This document shows, in pieces, positions 32,644-43,109 of a stretch of DNA of 64,000 nucleotides. Each line of letters begins with the position of its first letter. Positions within the stretch are counted from its first letter, which is position 1. Location: the NCBI GenBank assembly GCA_002778195.1, contig PCDI01000006.1, forward strand, positions 1,741,950 to 1,805,949, written 5' to 3'. The notes beneath the pieces are model-generated. The model was given only the letters and a program-made list of their open reading frames with translations. It searched no databases and was not told the origin of the DNA. A program made the translations under genes and the position numbers. The stretch comes from Raffaelea ambrosiae. Lineage: Eukaryota > Ascomycota > Sordariomycetes > Ophiostomatales > Ophiostomataceae.

Positions 32644-33923
32644 CGCGACATCTCTCTTCTGGCCACGCTTGCCACCTGCTCGTGGCCGCAGACACAGTTG
32701 AGTCAACGGGAAGCCGCAAACAGGCCGAGACAGCAGCAGCAGCACCAGCGCCTTCCACCACCATTTCCGGGCGCCGGAGGGGGCGCGTGTCTTTAGAAAT
32801 CAGAAATGCATGCTCGACGAAAGCTTCCGAAATAGGCAACGACTACCCAGGCTCACTGGTGCCAACCCCGCTCACGGTGCAAGGGAAGGCCCCAGAGCAA
32901 ATCCCGACCACTGCAGTGCGGCCTGGCCAGCTGCTCAACGTCCATCGTGTTTGCCGCTCTCTCGACACATCGAGTTGTCTCTTCGACGAACAGAGGAGGT
33001 GCTCGGTGGTCACGACGAAAACACCCATGTCGACACAGCGAGCACGTCGAAAGAGCCACCCCACACAGCAACTCGAATGAACCACCATACTTGGGCATAC
33101 TGTACACGGTCGTAGCCCGACATGAGTGATGCAGCACTGCCCCCGTTTGCGCTACGGCCAATGCTACCCTGCCGGGCCCTATTGGGAAGCTTTTCTCTTT
33201 TCCCTTCTCGGTTCCTTTTCTGCGCTGGCCGTGCGAGGGCCGTGCTGCCAGTCGAGTCCAAGCTGCGTCCCACCAGAACCCAGTCCAAGCTGGCGTTTGA
33301 TCGTCGAACTGCAGATGAATCTCTTGGAAGTCTGGGCAAATGCGACCAGTGCAGCCTGCTCAGCGGCCGCGTGTGCACAGGAATAGCACCGTCTTCTTAT
33401 TCTCCGAGAGCCAGCAGCGGCACGGCAAACAGGCAGGACAGCCTCGGTGTGCGCGATCACCATCCATCATCGTCAGCTGTGTCTGTCTGTCTGGCCCGGC
33501 TCTGCGAATGTGGCTTGTGCCCATTCTTCCTCCTCCCAGGCGTCGCAATGAGCCTCCTCCACGAGCCAAACTTAAGCATACCACGCTTAGTGCCGTATAT
33601 CCTTGCCCGCATGGCGCCCGTCCGTTTGTCTCCATCAACCAGCGACGTCCCGGGACTCTTGGTGACATGCCTGGCCAGGTCTCAGACGTCGAGAGACGAG
33701 GCAGCACTGGCGACGAGGGCCTGGCGCCTGCCGGTCTGGCTGCTCAGAAACATCCCGAAACAGGCCCTCGCTGGTTCCCAGAGTGTTCCTTTTTGTTCTT
33801 CTCTTCTGTTCCGGGAATATAGGGTGATCTTGGCGGCCATTCCGATCTGTATTGGCAGGAATGCAGTATTTCCGAGTATGGGCGTATTTGCGTGATCACT
33901 CACTCTCCTGCCTCACTCTCGCG

Positions 33924-33956
33924 TTTCTCCTGTTTCTCCTGTTTCTCCTGTTTCCT
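33924..33956. repeat. 9-bp repeat tttctcctg
   Basis: Three exact copies and a partial one in intergenic DNA. Confidence 0.75.
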
Positions 33957-34752
33957 GTCTGCTTGCCTGCCTATCTTGTTGCCTGTGCCCTCGTCCGCTC
34001 GGCACAGCTGCACAGAGGAAGCGTTTCGGCCGTTCTTGGCTCTTGCAGCCAAGAGTCGACTGCCCCATACACTTCTTACAATAGAAACACGATGACGATA
34101 GCTCGAGCGGCTCGTCTTGCTGGTGCTCTCATGGCTTTGCCAGCTGCCGTCCGCAGAGCTGCCCGCCCGCAGAACGGTCCAGCGGATGCCCAGGGACATC
34201 TGCGCAGGACGTGCCTGTCTGGCAAGGGAGACTGCATCTAGTTCTCTGCATGGCCGGTATCATATGGCCAGTGTCATGGCCGTTTCAGCAGACTGGCAAA
34301 ACGGAGATGTCGACGATATCAAAGAAGGCACGCGACCATGCCCGTTTTCAAGATGATCTCGCCAAGAGCTCTAAGAGTTCTAAGAGTTCCAAGAGTGCCA
34401 AGAGCCAACTGTCCATCACTGGCATCTCTTGGGCTTCGGGAGCCACCGTCTTGGTGTGTCTTGGTGTGTCTTGGTATCTTGGTGTTTGCTTGTTATTCTG
34501 GGCGCGCTGTCATAACGCACTTCTCAAGCAAAATACCATGCTGCACTACCACGGGTACACACAACCCCATATGGCCGGACATGGCATTGCGGACAGCACG
34601 CTCCGCAACGGGGTACGCAAGCCGTTTTGAGGAATAAAGAGGGAGCAGAAACTTCTTGGCTTCCTCCAGTCCTTGGCAGAAGCCTCAGAACCACTGCCAG
34701 AGTTGTTCTTCCGTCTTGGCCTGTCAAGCATGGGACATATGTGCTGGAACAC

Positions 34753-34793
34753 TTCCCTGAAAGCTTCCCTGGACGCTTCCCTGGACGCTTCCT
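34753..34793. repeat. 12-bp repeat cttccctggacg
   Basis: Three to four imperfect copies in intergenic DNA. Confidence 0.7.
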
Positions 34794-35258
34794 TGCTCAC
34801 GTTTCCCCTATTCCGATTTGCCTCTTGCTCCTCCTCTGCCCCCCCTCCCCCCTGGAGCTCGACATCGAACGAGGTGACAGTCTGGATGGGCAAGGGCGAC
34901 AATGCCACTGGCTCGAAGCAGAATACGATGGGGCCACTCGTCCTTGTCCCCAGCCGGCATGTATATATGTTGCTCGGCACCATCCCAGATCTCTTGGAAA
35001 GCTTCTTTTCTCCCTCTGTTGTCAGCTGCGCTCATTCTCCCAACTACTCTCCCGCCTGTTCGTTCTGAGTCCCGCTTGCGGTTCACTTCTTCGTGTCGCT
35101 GGTCGTCCTGTTTTATTCCTCTTTTTGTAATTCATTCTTAGTCTTTCTCTCTTATACGATATCCTTCGTTCGTTCTTGTTCTCTTCTCCTTCTCCCACAC
35201 TCTCCCTGGATTCTTCACATTCTCCCTTTAAAGGCCAATCTTCTTCTTTCATCCCAAT

Positions 35259-36528
35259 ATGGCCCGTTACTCGTTCATCGCCTTGGCCAGCATGGCCGGC
35301 ATGGTCGTGGCCTTGCCCCTGAACATCAACCTTGGGGCCTACTCGCCTGCACTGGTTGTTGGTACGTAATGCCACTACCTATGTCATTACTTGGCGCCTA
35401 GCATTGGCAAATGCCCACCCGCCCTAAGATGGGTCACACTTCAGACTAACAGATCCCCCTGCCCAGGTGATGGTGAGATCAGCTTCGGAGGAAACCAGGA
35501 TGTGTCCAACCTGATGAATGTGCTCGAGGGCGCCGCCGTCAACGCTGCCACCGGCGTGGCCAACGGCAACACCAACGGTGCCGCTGTCGTCCCCGCCACT
35601 AACAACGCCGGCACGGAGCCTACAACGCCGGCAGCTTCTGAGGGTGCGGCGGTCACCGATCCGACAGTGGCTGCTGCGGCCTCCACAGCCAGCGATGCGA
35701 ATCTGCAAGAACAGGTCAGTTTTGGGACACTTTTTGCCAAGTATTGGATAACTACCCCGTACGACCTATTACGTATTAAACAAGCACGGAGCATTTCTTG
35801 TCTTGGCTAATCACCCCTTGGCAGCAGGCCCAGCAGATTGCCGCCCTCCAAGGCCTTGGCAAGGAGATCGCCCCCCGCATGCAGCTGGTTGACCCAGAAG
35901 TGGCCGTCGCCGAGGATGCCACTGCTGCTGCTGCCGACAAGGAGCCGCTGGCCAAGCGCGATCTCTCCGGCTTTGACCGTGCCCTCACGTTCGCCGAGGC
36001 CGCCCTCGAGAAGGGCCCCAAGATCCAGCTCGGCACCGGCGTTGAGGGCTCGGGCGTTGGCATCATTGTCGACAACAACAAGGAGGCGGCTGCTCGTGCC
36101 GGCACTGGCGCTGCAGAAAAACGCGACCTTGCCTCGCAGGAGGCCGAGTTGTCGTCGTCGCCGAAGCGTGTCCGCGCCAAAGTGACCACCATGTACGTTC
36201 GCCGTGGCGTGCCGGCTTGTGAGTAGACGAGAAGACAAAAAAAAAGAAGAAAAAGAACAAGAGACGTAATACAAGAAACGCTTGTGCTGACGGAACAATA
36301 CCTACAGCCCTGCAGTCGAGTAGTGTGGCTCGCGACGTTGCCGATGATGCTCTGGCTGCCGCCGCCGTGCGCCGTGCTCCGGTGCTCCCCGTCCCCGCCT
36401 CTGCCTCGGCTGCCCATTCGGCGCCTTCGCGTCGGGATGCCATTGATGCTGTGAATCTGAACGTCGACGGCGACCAGGGTCTGACCATGACCTTTGTGGA
36501 GACTGTGGCCGATGGTGAGGACGACTGA
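35259..36528 (+). CDS. secreted protein with six dibasic (Kex2-type) sites
   Basis: Four exons (35259-35361, 35467-35714, 35825-36218, 36308-36528) give 321 residues. Residues 1-19 (MARYSFIALASMAGMVVAL) are a signal peptide with likely cleavage after Ala18. A conserved-looking block LGAYSPALVV-GDGEISFGG spans the first intron. A Thr/Ala/Asn-rich linker follows. Dibasic pairs occur at 161-162, 216-217, 231-232, 243-244, 270-271 and 290-291; three are followed by Asp (KRDL, KRDL, RRDA). Between the first two lies IQLGTGVEGSGVGIIVDNN. It has no Cys after the signal region in the spliced form. Kex2 processing could release several peptides. This is not a repeat-type pheromone precursor, and the function is unknown. 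Confidence 0.75.
35821..35827 (+). other. NAGNAG tandem splice acceptor of intron 2
   Basis: The sequence gcagcag offers two acceptors three bases apart, both in frame; use of the second would drop one Gln (residue 118). Confidence 0.55.
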
Positions 36529-37339
36529 ATACGGATACCACGAGACGTTACGTCTTGCTTTCTCGCGTGTTTTGGGTCTTCTTGTCTGATCGCTTTGTGT
36601 TTTTGTCTTTCTTTTTCTGTCTTTGCCTTCTCGTCTTTGTCTTCTCGTCTTTGGGTTTGCTCTTCTCTGCTTTGATTACAGCTGGGAACTGTAGGGAGAA
36701 GGATCACGGCAGTGCGGATTTCTATTACAAGTATTTACAGAGCTGGTTATAAATATGGGCGCGCAATCGGAACAGGATCGGCATCGGAACTGCTCTCGTA
36801 CCTCGCATGCGAGAGAATACTTGACGTGTAATACTTGACGTGTAATATGCTGTTCAACTGTGTACATCGTATTTTTGTATACTAACAGTGCTAAGAACAC
36901 TAAGGGGGGGCTCTATGAGAAACAGGCTCTGCTCAGTTCGTTATTCAACACGAAAGAACACGAAAGCCACCGGCCGAAAGAAGGCCAAAGAAAAGTCGTG
37001 TGTTCCCACACGCGTATCTAGACGTGTGGGCGCCGTAAACAGATCTTCGACCGCCAAGCCAATTCCGAGGCAGGACACACAGACGAAAGAGGACGGCACA
37101 GGGATGAAAAAGAACAAAAAAAACAGGAGGGAGGTGCGGGAGAGTGTCAGTCTGTTTCATTTTCCAGACCGTCTTTTTTTTTTCTTCTTTTTTTTTCATA
37201 CCCAGTATGTTCGTGCCGTTCATGTGAAAGAAATGCCGCAGAAAGGAGGATTCCAGACGTCTGGCTTTGGCACAATGGACCTCTGGTTAGTCTGTCTCCG
37301 GCAGTCTGGCACCAAGCCGACCCTTGAGGGGGCCACCTC
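36529..37339. other. convergent intergenic region with an inverted repeat
   Basis: No gene is supported. A perfect 8-bp inverted repeat (cccacacg at 37005-37012 and cgtgtggg at 37023-37030, 10-nt spacer) lies between the two convergent genes. Confidence 0.55.
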
Positions 37340-39621
37340 TCACTCCTTCCCCCATTCCTTAAACGCCTTTTGCTTCTGCCGTGTGTTCCACCCCAGCTTC
37401 CCGCTGATGCTGTTGATCCAGTCCTCGCTCCGCCGGCCCTGCGACTGCACCGACGCAAACGGGAACCGGCTGGCCGCAATGGTCACATAGTCGCCCGGCT
37501 TGAGCTCAATGCGCTCGCGGCCGTCAAAGCTGGCCCACGAGCTCGTGCGCGCGTCGTACGGCACGCCCACCCGCAGCACTATCGTGTCCGGCAGGATGAT
37601 CGGCCGGAACGACAGCGTGTGCGCGCAGATGGCCGTCAGCAGCATCACGGGATTCTCGGGGTGGCACAGCGACCCGCCGGCAGCCAGGTTGTACGCGGTG
37701 GACCCCGTGGGCGTGGACACGCAGATACCGTCGGCCAAGACCGACGTGAAATGCTCATCATCGCCAAAGATCTCGGTGTACGACATGGCTGCAAAGGAAG
37801 AGTTAGCGACTTTTGTATCGTCCTAGATGTCAGAGCGTGAAGGCAATCAAATCATGGAGGATATAGACGTTTTTTGAGAGCTTAGGAGAAGGAAAGAAAG
37901 AAAGATAAGAAGAAGTGGGGGGGGGAGCAAGAAAAAGAATCAGAGACATCCAAAATCAAAGACGTCAAATTCAAAGACACCAAAACGAACCCTCCCCACC
38001 CCAAGGACGACATCAAGAGTATATGGGGCAACTCACTCGGATTAGGACCACGGTCGACCACCACCTCATTCAAAACCTCGTACGTGCCCACCGGGCGATG
38101 CGTGTGCTCGTCGTCCTTTTCTTCGCCAATCACCTCCTCCACCAGATCGCGCTGGCGGCGCTCCGCGGCCAGCTCCTCCTCTTCTTGCTTTTCTCGCGAG
38201 CCTGCATGCTCGCCGTCAGCAGCACCGGCATCCACCGTCTTTCCGTTCACGGCGACCTGCGGCAAAGCTGCGCGTTTCCGCCGCGGCTGGCTGCGCATGA
38301 TGGTGGCCTCGAAGCGCAGGCGCAGGCTGACAATCACACCGTCGGCAAAGGCCGTCGACAGAATCTTCTGGTAGTCGTAAAAGTCAAACTTGGTCAGGAA
38401 GCCGAGGCTGCCCAGCGCGAAGCTCAGGACGGGCGGCACAATGCGCTGGAACAGACAGCTGGCATACAGCACGGTGCCGTCGCCGCCCAGCGTGATGACA
38501 AAATCGAACGTGTGCGGCCGCGTGCGGCAGATGCCCTCGTCCCAGTAGCGCAGGCGCTGGGAAAGCTGGTGGCGGAGAGTCTTGCCGCCGTCGTCGGGCC
38601 CGGCGACGTCCGCACCAGCCGCCGCGTACGCCTGGCACAGCTCGTCCAGCAGGCCCGGGGCGTCGAAGCGCTTGTTCGTCTTGAGCGACCGCTCCACGTA
38701 GACCGTGTAGCGCACCTCGCGCTCGGGGCTCAGCAGCCACTGCGTCAGCTCCCGCGTCTTAGGCAGGAGGTCCTCGTCGTAGATCTTGGTCAGCAAGAAC
38801 AGCGTCTTGACGCGGAAGCGCAGCCGCAGACTGCCCAGCCGCCGGCTCAGCTCGCGCACGCCCCACGCCATCTCGCTCAGCTGCTTCTTGGTCAGCAGCC
38901 GGCTGTGCGTCGCCTCGGCCTCCTCCAGCATGTCCATCTCGGACGCCGTCTTGGTGATTTCGTTGCTCCACTCCTTCTCGTCGACCTGGCCCACGTCGCT
39001 GTCGCTCGTCGTCGGCTCCACCATCCGGCGCCGCAGCTCGTGGTGCCGGCCCTTGAGCTTCGTGCCGGCCGAAGCGCTGTCTGCGGGACCGTCAGTAGAC
39101 GGCGGCGTCACCGTCGGGTCGGAGACCGTCCCTGTCGCCTCGGTGGTAGGGCGGGTCTGCGGCGCTTCTTCCTCTTGGGGGGATTGCAGGAGCTCATGAT
39201 GCTGGTGGTGGTGGCCGTGGTGTGAGCGACGACTGTGGTGGCCGCCATGGTCCAGACCCAGCCGCTGGGCCTCGATGAAATGGTGCACAATGCACTGCGC
39301 CTTGTCCTGGGACACGGCGCTGCTTCGTCGCAGCTGTGGTGGAATTGCGTCCGACGTCACCATCGACGCCTTGCGGCGATGTTGGTTTGATGGGTCGAAC
39401 ATAAGCTGGAAAGCCCACAACAAAGGGGACCGGACGGTCAGCTCCCGGACACTTGGACATGCTTAGGAGAGGAACCAGACGGCACCAGTGCCCTGCCTGG
39501 CCACCTTGACTACCGAGACTTGTCTTACCTCCAAGGCCGCGCGATCCTCGTCGCTAGCGCTCGAGTGGCCGTCATTCGTGTCCTCGCAGCTCGCCTGCCG
39601 AGTTAAGACTGTGTCCGCCAT
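37340..39621 (-). CDS. NAD kinase (ATP-NAD kinase, Utr1 type)
   Basis: Three exons (39621-39529, 39405-38037, 37788-37340) give 636 residues. The enzyme phosphorylates NAD to NADP in the cytosol. The N-terminal 150 residues are variable and His/Ser-rich. The kinase core starts near residue 200 (TKKQLSEMAWGVRELSRRLG). The nucleotide-binding GGDGT is at residues 338-342 (FVITLGGDGTVLYAS), followed by LGSLGFLTKFDF. The second signature is completed over the last intron: DRGPNP, then TMSYTEIFGDDEHFTSVLAD and STPTGSTAYNLAAGGSLCHP. An insertion of about 60 charged residues (EEEELAAERRQR) sits before EVLNEVVVDRG. Head-to-head with RFC4. Confidence 0.95.
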
Positions 39622-39675
39622 GGTGATGCAATCTACAGGGGAGCGCTGGGGAAAGGCTGAGAACAGCTGGGAAAT

Positions 39676-39694
39676 CCAATACTGGGAGTATTGG
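39676..39694. promoter_or_regulatory. inverted pair of CCAAT boxes
   Basis: ccaatact-ggg-agtattgg is a perfect 8-bp inverted repeat, 55-73 bp upstream of the NAD kinase ATG. Each arm holds a CCAAT pentamer, the core bound by the fungal HAP/CBC complex. Confidence 0.6.
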
Positions 39695-40066
39695 ACAGCT
39701 GCCGCCAAAGTCTGGAAATCTCACTTCTCTCAGTCGAGGCCGATGACAGACTACCTGATCGGATCACGTGAGTAACCGCAATGGGGAGGTGCGGATGGCG
39801 AGACAGGTACAGTAGACCTGGTAGTCAGCCTGCGGAATCGGAAGCGGCGGTTGTGAGGCTTTTGTGTCGCCCAGGCAGCTGGCCAGCCTCTTAAAATGGG
39901 GATCGCACTGACAGCTGGTCGCACCACACAGCATTGCATGAGCCCTCCCGCTGTCGCCGGTGCCATGGCTCGCAACTAGTGGTGCATGGGTGCTGAACTA
40001 TGGGCATTGTGTCCTGCTGGGTTAGGTTGTTACGGGGTACTCGGTAGTTAGTGACTAAGCACAGCT

Positions 40067-40111
40067 GACGCGCGCTACTAGGAGGTGGGGGCAGAGAGAC
40101 CCTGCACGCGT
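40067..40111 (+). promoter_or_regulatory. MCB-like elements (GACGCGC, ACGCGT) upstream of RFC4
   Basis: ACGCGT at 40106-40111 is the Mlu cell-cycle box bound by MBF, 171 bp before the RFC4 ATG; GACGCGC at 40067-40073 is a close variant. Confidence 0.5.
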
Positions 40112-40281
40112 CTCGATCGCGTAAAGTGCTTCTCCAACATCACCCCGATTCTTGTACGCAAAATCTGCGCCTCTGTTATTTCCCGGAGTTTTCGTCCGCC
40201 CTCTCCAGACCTAGACATATATTTTCTCTCAGAGAGTTACTCTGTGTCTATCTACGAAACTAAACAGCACTACAGCCCGCT

Positions 40282-41509
40282 ATGGCGGTCATTTCAGCGC
40301 CCGAGGAGAAGGGCGACTCCTCGACATCAGCAGCAAAGAAGGCATTGGCAACGGGCTCCAATGGCACGCCCAACTACGAACTTCCATGGTACGGAGCCAC
40401 CTGCATGCCTACATTGTTTCCCTTTTCTCTCTATTGACACTCCGAAACGCCTACAGGGTAGAGAAGTACCGGCCTGTGTTCCTCGACGACATTGTCGGCA
40501 ACACCGAGACGATCGAGCGGCTCAAGATCATTGCCAAGGACGGTAACATGCCACACATTATCATTTCAGGCATGCCCGGCATTGGCAAGACGACCAGTGT
40601 GCTGTGCTTGGCGAGGCAACTTCTGGGGGATTCGTACAAGGAGGCCGTGCTGGAGCTCAATGCCAGTGACGAGAGAGGTGCGTCCAAGCTATGAATTTGT
40701 GTGATCTCTATACGTTGGCCGGCACTTTTGGCTAACACTCCGCTCCCTCCTCTTCTTGTACAGGTATCGACGTGGTGCGCAACAGAATCAAGGGCTTTGC
40801 ACAGAAAAAGGTGACGCTACCGGCGGGTCGGCACAAGATTGTCATCCTGGACGAGGCCGACAGCATGACGTCGGGTGCGCAACAGGCGCTGCGGCGAACG
40901 ATGGAGATCTACTCGAACACGACGCGCTTCGCATTTGCGTGCAACCAGTCCAATAAGATCATCGAGCCACTGCAGTCCCGCTGCGCCATCCTGCGGTACG
41001 CGCGCCTCACGGACGCGCAGGTGGTCAAGCGCCTGCTCCAGATCATCGAGGCCGAGAACGTGCAGTACAGCGACGATGGCCTGGCAGCGCTAGTCTTCAG
41101 CGCCGAGGGCGACATGCGCCAGGCCATCAACAACCTGCAGTCGACGTTTGCCGGCTTCGGCTTCGTCTCCGGCGACAATGTCTTCAAGGTGGTCGACGCT
41201 CCGCACCCCATCAAGGTGCAGGCCATGCTCAAGGCCTGCCACGAAGGCAACATTGACGCCGCGCTCGACACCCTGCGCGAGCTGTGGGATCTGGGCTACT
41301 CGAGCCATGACATTATCAGCACCATGTTCAGAGTGACCAAGACCATGCCGGGACTCAGCGAGCACGCCAAGCTGGAGTTCATCCGCGAGATCGGCTTCAC
41401 CCACATGAAGATCCTCGAGGGCGTGCAGACGCTTCTGCAGCTGAGCGGCTGCGTCGCCCGTCTCTGCAAGCTCAACATGGACCCCAAGACGTTTCCGGCC
41501 AAATCATGA
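40282..41509 (+). CDS. RFC4: replication factor C subunit 4 (clamp loader small subunit)
   Basis: Three exons (40282-40388, 40457-40677, 40764-41509) give 357 residues. As part of the RFC pentamer it loads PCNA on primed DNA. The sequence matches yeast Rfc4 and human RFC2. The N-terminal block is ELPWVEKYRPVFLDDIVGN. Walker A is GMPGIGKTT (74-82) and Walker B is LDEAD (138-142). The arginine-finger SRC motif is at 181-183 (EPLQSRCAILRY). Further marks are GDMRQAINNLQSTFAGFGFV and a C-terminal collar ending EGVQTLLQLSGCVARLCKL. The GMPGIGKTT variant is the one found in fungal Rfc4, which separates it from Rfc2, Rfc3 and Rfc5. Intron 1 splits the Trp codon of the ELPW motif. Confidence 0.95.
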
Positions 41510-41891
41510 GCTCTCCCTTGTTTTTTTTTTTCTTTCTTCTACATTGTTTGTTTTGACGAGAGATGTGGGATCGATTATATGTATTGCGGGTCATGGCTGT
41601 CCACAGCCAAAAAAAGGTGCAACAGAAAGAGCGACGAGAGCGAGAATCATTATCACAGGCGTTGGGGCATCTGATTGTACGGATATGTTGACCAGGGTAG
41701 ATGGACGAAATCTTTTGGTAGGACATTGATTCGTGTGAATTATGCGTATGTACAACAAAGTTGGAAAAAAAAAAGTGTGAACTGTATACAGTCGTCGTAG
41801 AGAGACAGAAACGTGGAAACTTAATAACAAGGCAAACAAGCTACGTTGGCGGCCACCCCGATTGGGCCCACTCACCCTGCCTTGAACCGCC
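41510..41891. other. convergent 3' region RFC4 / small mitochondrial-type gene
   Basis: T/A-rich, no gene seen. Confidence 0.6.
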
Positions 41892-42284
41892 TCAGTCGTC
41901 GTCCTCGTCGTCCTCAAGCTCCTTCAACCGTGCCTGGTGTCGCTGAATCCTGCGCTGGTATCGCAACCGCGCTTCGTATAGCCTTAACCGGTGGTCGGCC
42001 TCGATCATGCCGCCCAAGATCATGCCGGACATCTGGATGTACCTGTCATGGATGCTGTCAGTGTCTGCTGTGCTAGGGCGCGGCGCAAGAGTACTGTTCT
42101 CCTTCTCGGCGTACACTTTGAACTGCAGCGTCAGTCCCCGGTAGAGCGGCGACAGCGCATGGCCAAAGCCGGCCACCACGGCCATGAAGGCGCCATACTT
42201 GACCGCGCCATAGCCAGCACCCCGCGCTGATTCCCACGCCGCCTCGACGGCCTCTTCGTCGCGCAGCCCGCCGTGAGCGCGCAT
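41892..42284 (-). CDS. small conserved fungal protein, probably mitochondrial membrane
   Basis: Two exons from the ATG at 42284 (42284-42115, 42042-41892) give 106 residues. The N-terminus may be longer, because the frame is open upstream and an extra 5' exon is possible. The core is GAGYGAVKYGAFMAVVAGFG, then LYRGLTLQFKVY, joined across the intron to IQMSGMILGGMIEADHRLRL. Two short hydrophobic Gly-rich segments with a basic turn resemble the hairpin of HIG1/Rcf-like small mitochondrial proteins. The C-terminus is a basic helix ending in acidic residues (KELEDDEDDD). The intron is exactly 72 nt with no stop in frame, so its retention would add 24 residues. Confidence 0.7.
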   Translation of the reverse strand: MRAHGGLRDEEAVEAAWESARGAGYGAVKYGAFMAVVAGFGHALSPLYRGLTLQFKVYAEKENSTLAPRPSTADTDSIHDRYIQMSGMILGGMIEADHRLRLYEARLRYQRRIQRHQARLKELEDDEDDD

Positions 42285-43109
42285 GTGGTCGATTGGGGGG
42301 AGGGGGGCGTTCGCAAGGGCCAATCGTACGAGAATCCGGGGATTCGGCAAGACAAGGCGCGATCGGTAGGAGGCTGCGCACAGGGATCGGTATGGCGGTG
42401 CAATGCGCAGGGAAACTGTTCGGACGGACGAGGCAGAGTGAGAGGAAAAAGAGAACGGGAAAATAAGCTGGCTTGGAAATTGTCGCGTGCTTTTGGCTGG
42501 CCTGGCTGGCCGGGCTGGCAGTTTTCTTATGAGTGGCTCTACTTTTTTTCCCGGGATATGCTCGAGGGCTTTAACTACACCACACCGACAGCCGTTTGCT
42601 AATGTATTACGGCGGCTTCCACAGCTGCAGGCGGCAACCGACTTTAGCGGGTCACACCCGCCCCGCCTACAGCACAGCACGCTGGCGTCCCCTGCGTCAT
42701 AGTGGGGGAGCGCAGAGCTTCTGGGGCTCTAGCTAGGGAGGCTCTCTGCTCCAATCGCGCCTTGTATTATTATATTGATCAACACGACAAGGCGCTCAAC
42801 TTTCTCGTCTTCCCACCGCCTGCTCCTCAATGCTTCCTCTCCCATTGGTCTTCCGTGATTTTGCTTTTTCAAGCCTGCGCATTTCCCCGACTTGTACTAC
42901 TTATCCAGGTCATGTACAGAGGCCGAGACAAATGGTAATAAAAAAATGACGTCTTGAAGCTTTTACGCAGTACGACCTTTGAAGTAAAGGCCAGGGCACA
43001 TGTTTCTTGCTTATATGTCATTTCCCATTTTTGGTCCTTTTACACCGTAATCATATACTGTGGCAACCCGAAACCACTTCACTCCCCGCACCACCCTCTC
43101 ACTCCCTCC
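42285..43109. other. intergenic: promoter of the small gene and 3' region of HIS3
   Basis: No gene is supported; short frames here have no recognisable features. Confidence 0.55.

Larger units (their letters stand above)
32644..35258. other. 2.6-kb stretch without a supported gene
   Basis: Short repeats are the only clear structures: tttctcctg x3 (33924-33956), a 9-bp ctaagagtt type repeat (34362-34407) and cttccctggacg x3 (34753-34793). A pyrimidine-rich leader precedes the ATG at 35259. TGAGTCA occurs at 32699-32705, about 56 bp upstream of the flavoprotein ATG. Confidence 0.5.
39622..40281. promoter_or_regulatory. shared NAD kinase / RFC4 promoter
   Basis: A 660-bp divergent promoter. 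Nearest the NAD kinase side is an inverted CCAAT pair (39676-39694). Nearest RFC4 are GACGCGC (40067-40073) and ACGCGT (40106-40111). Confidence 0.6.

Noticed and set aside
33122..33895. 257-residue plus-strand frame with an ATG
   Set aside because: No recognisable domain, uneven composition with many Ser/Arg/Cys, no splice or leader support; left out for lack of evidence.
37915..39225. 436-residue plus-strand frame over NAD kinase
   Set aside because: Shadow of the NAD kinase exon, which carries GGDGT and the second family signature.
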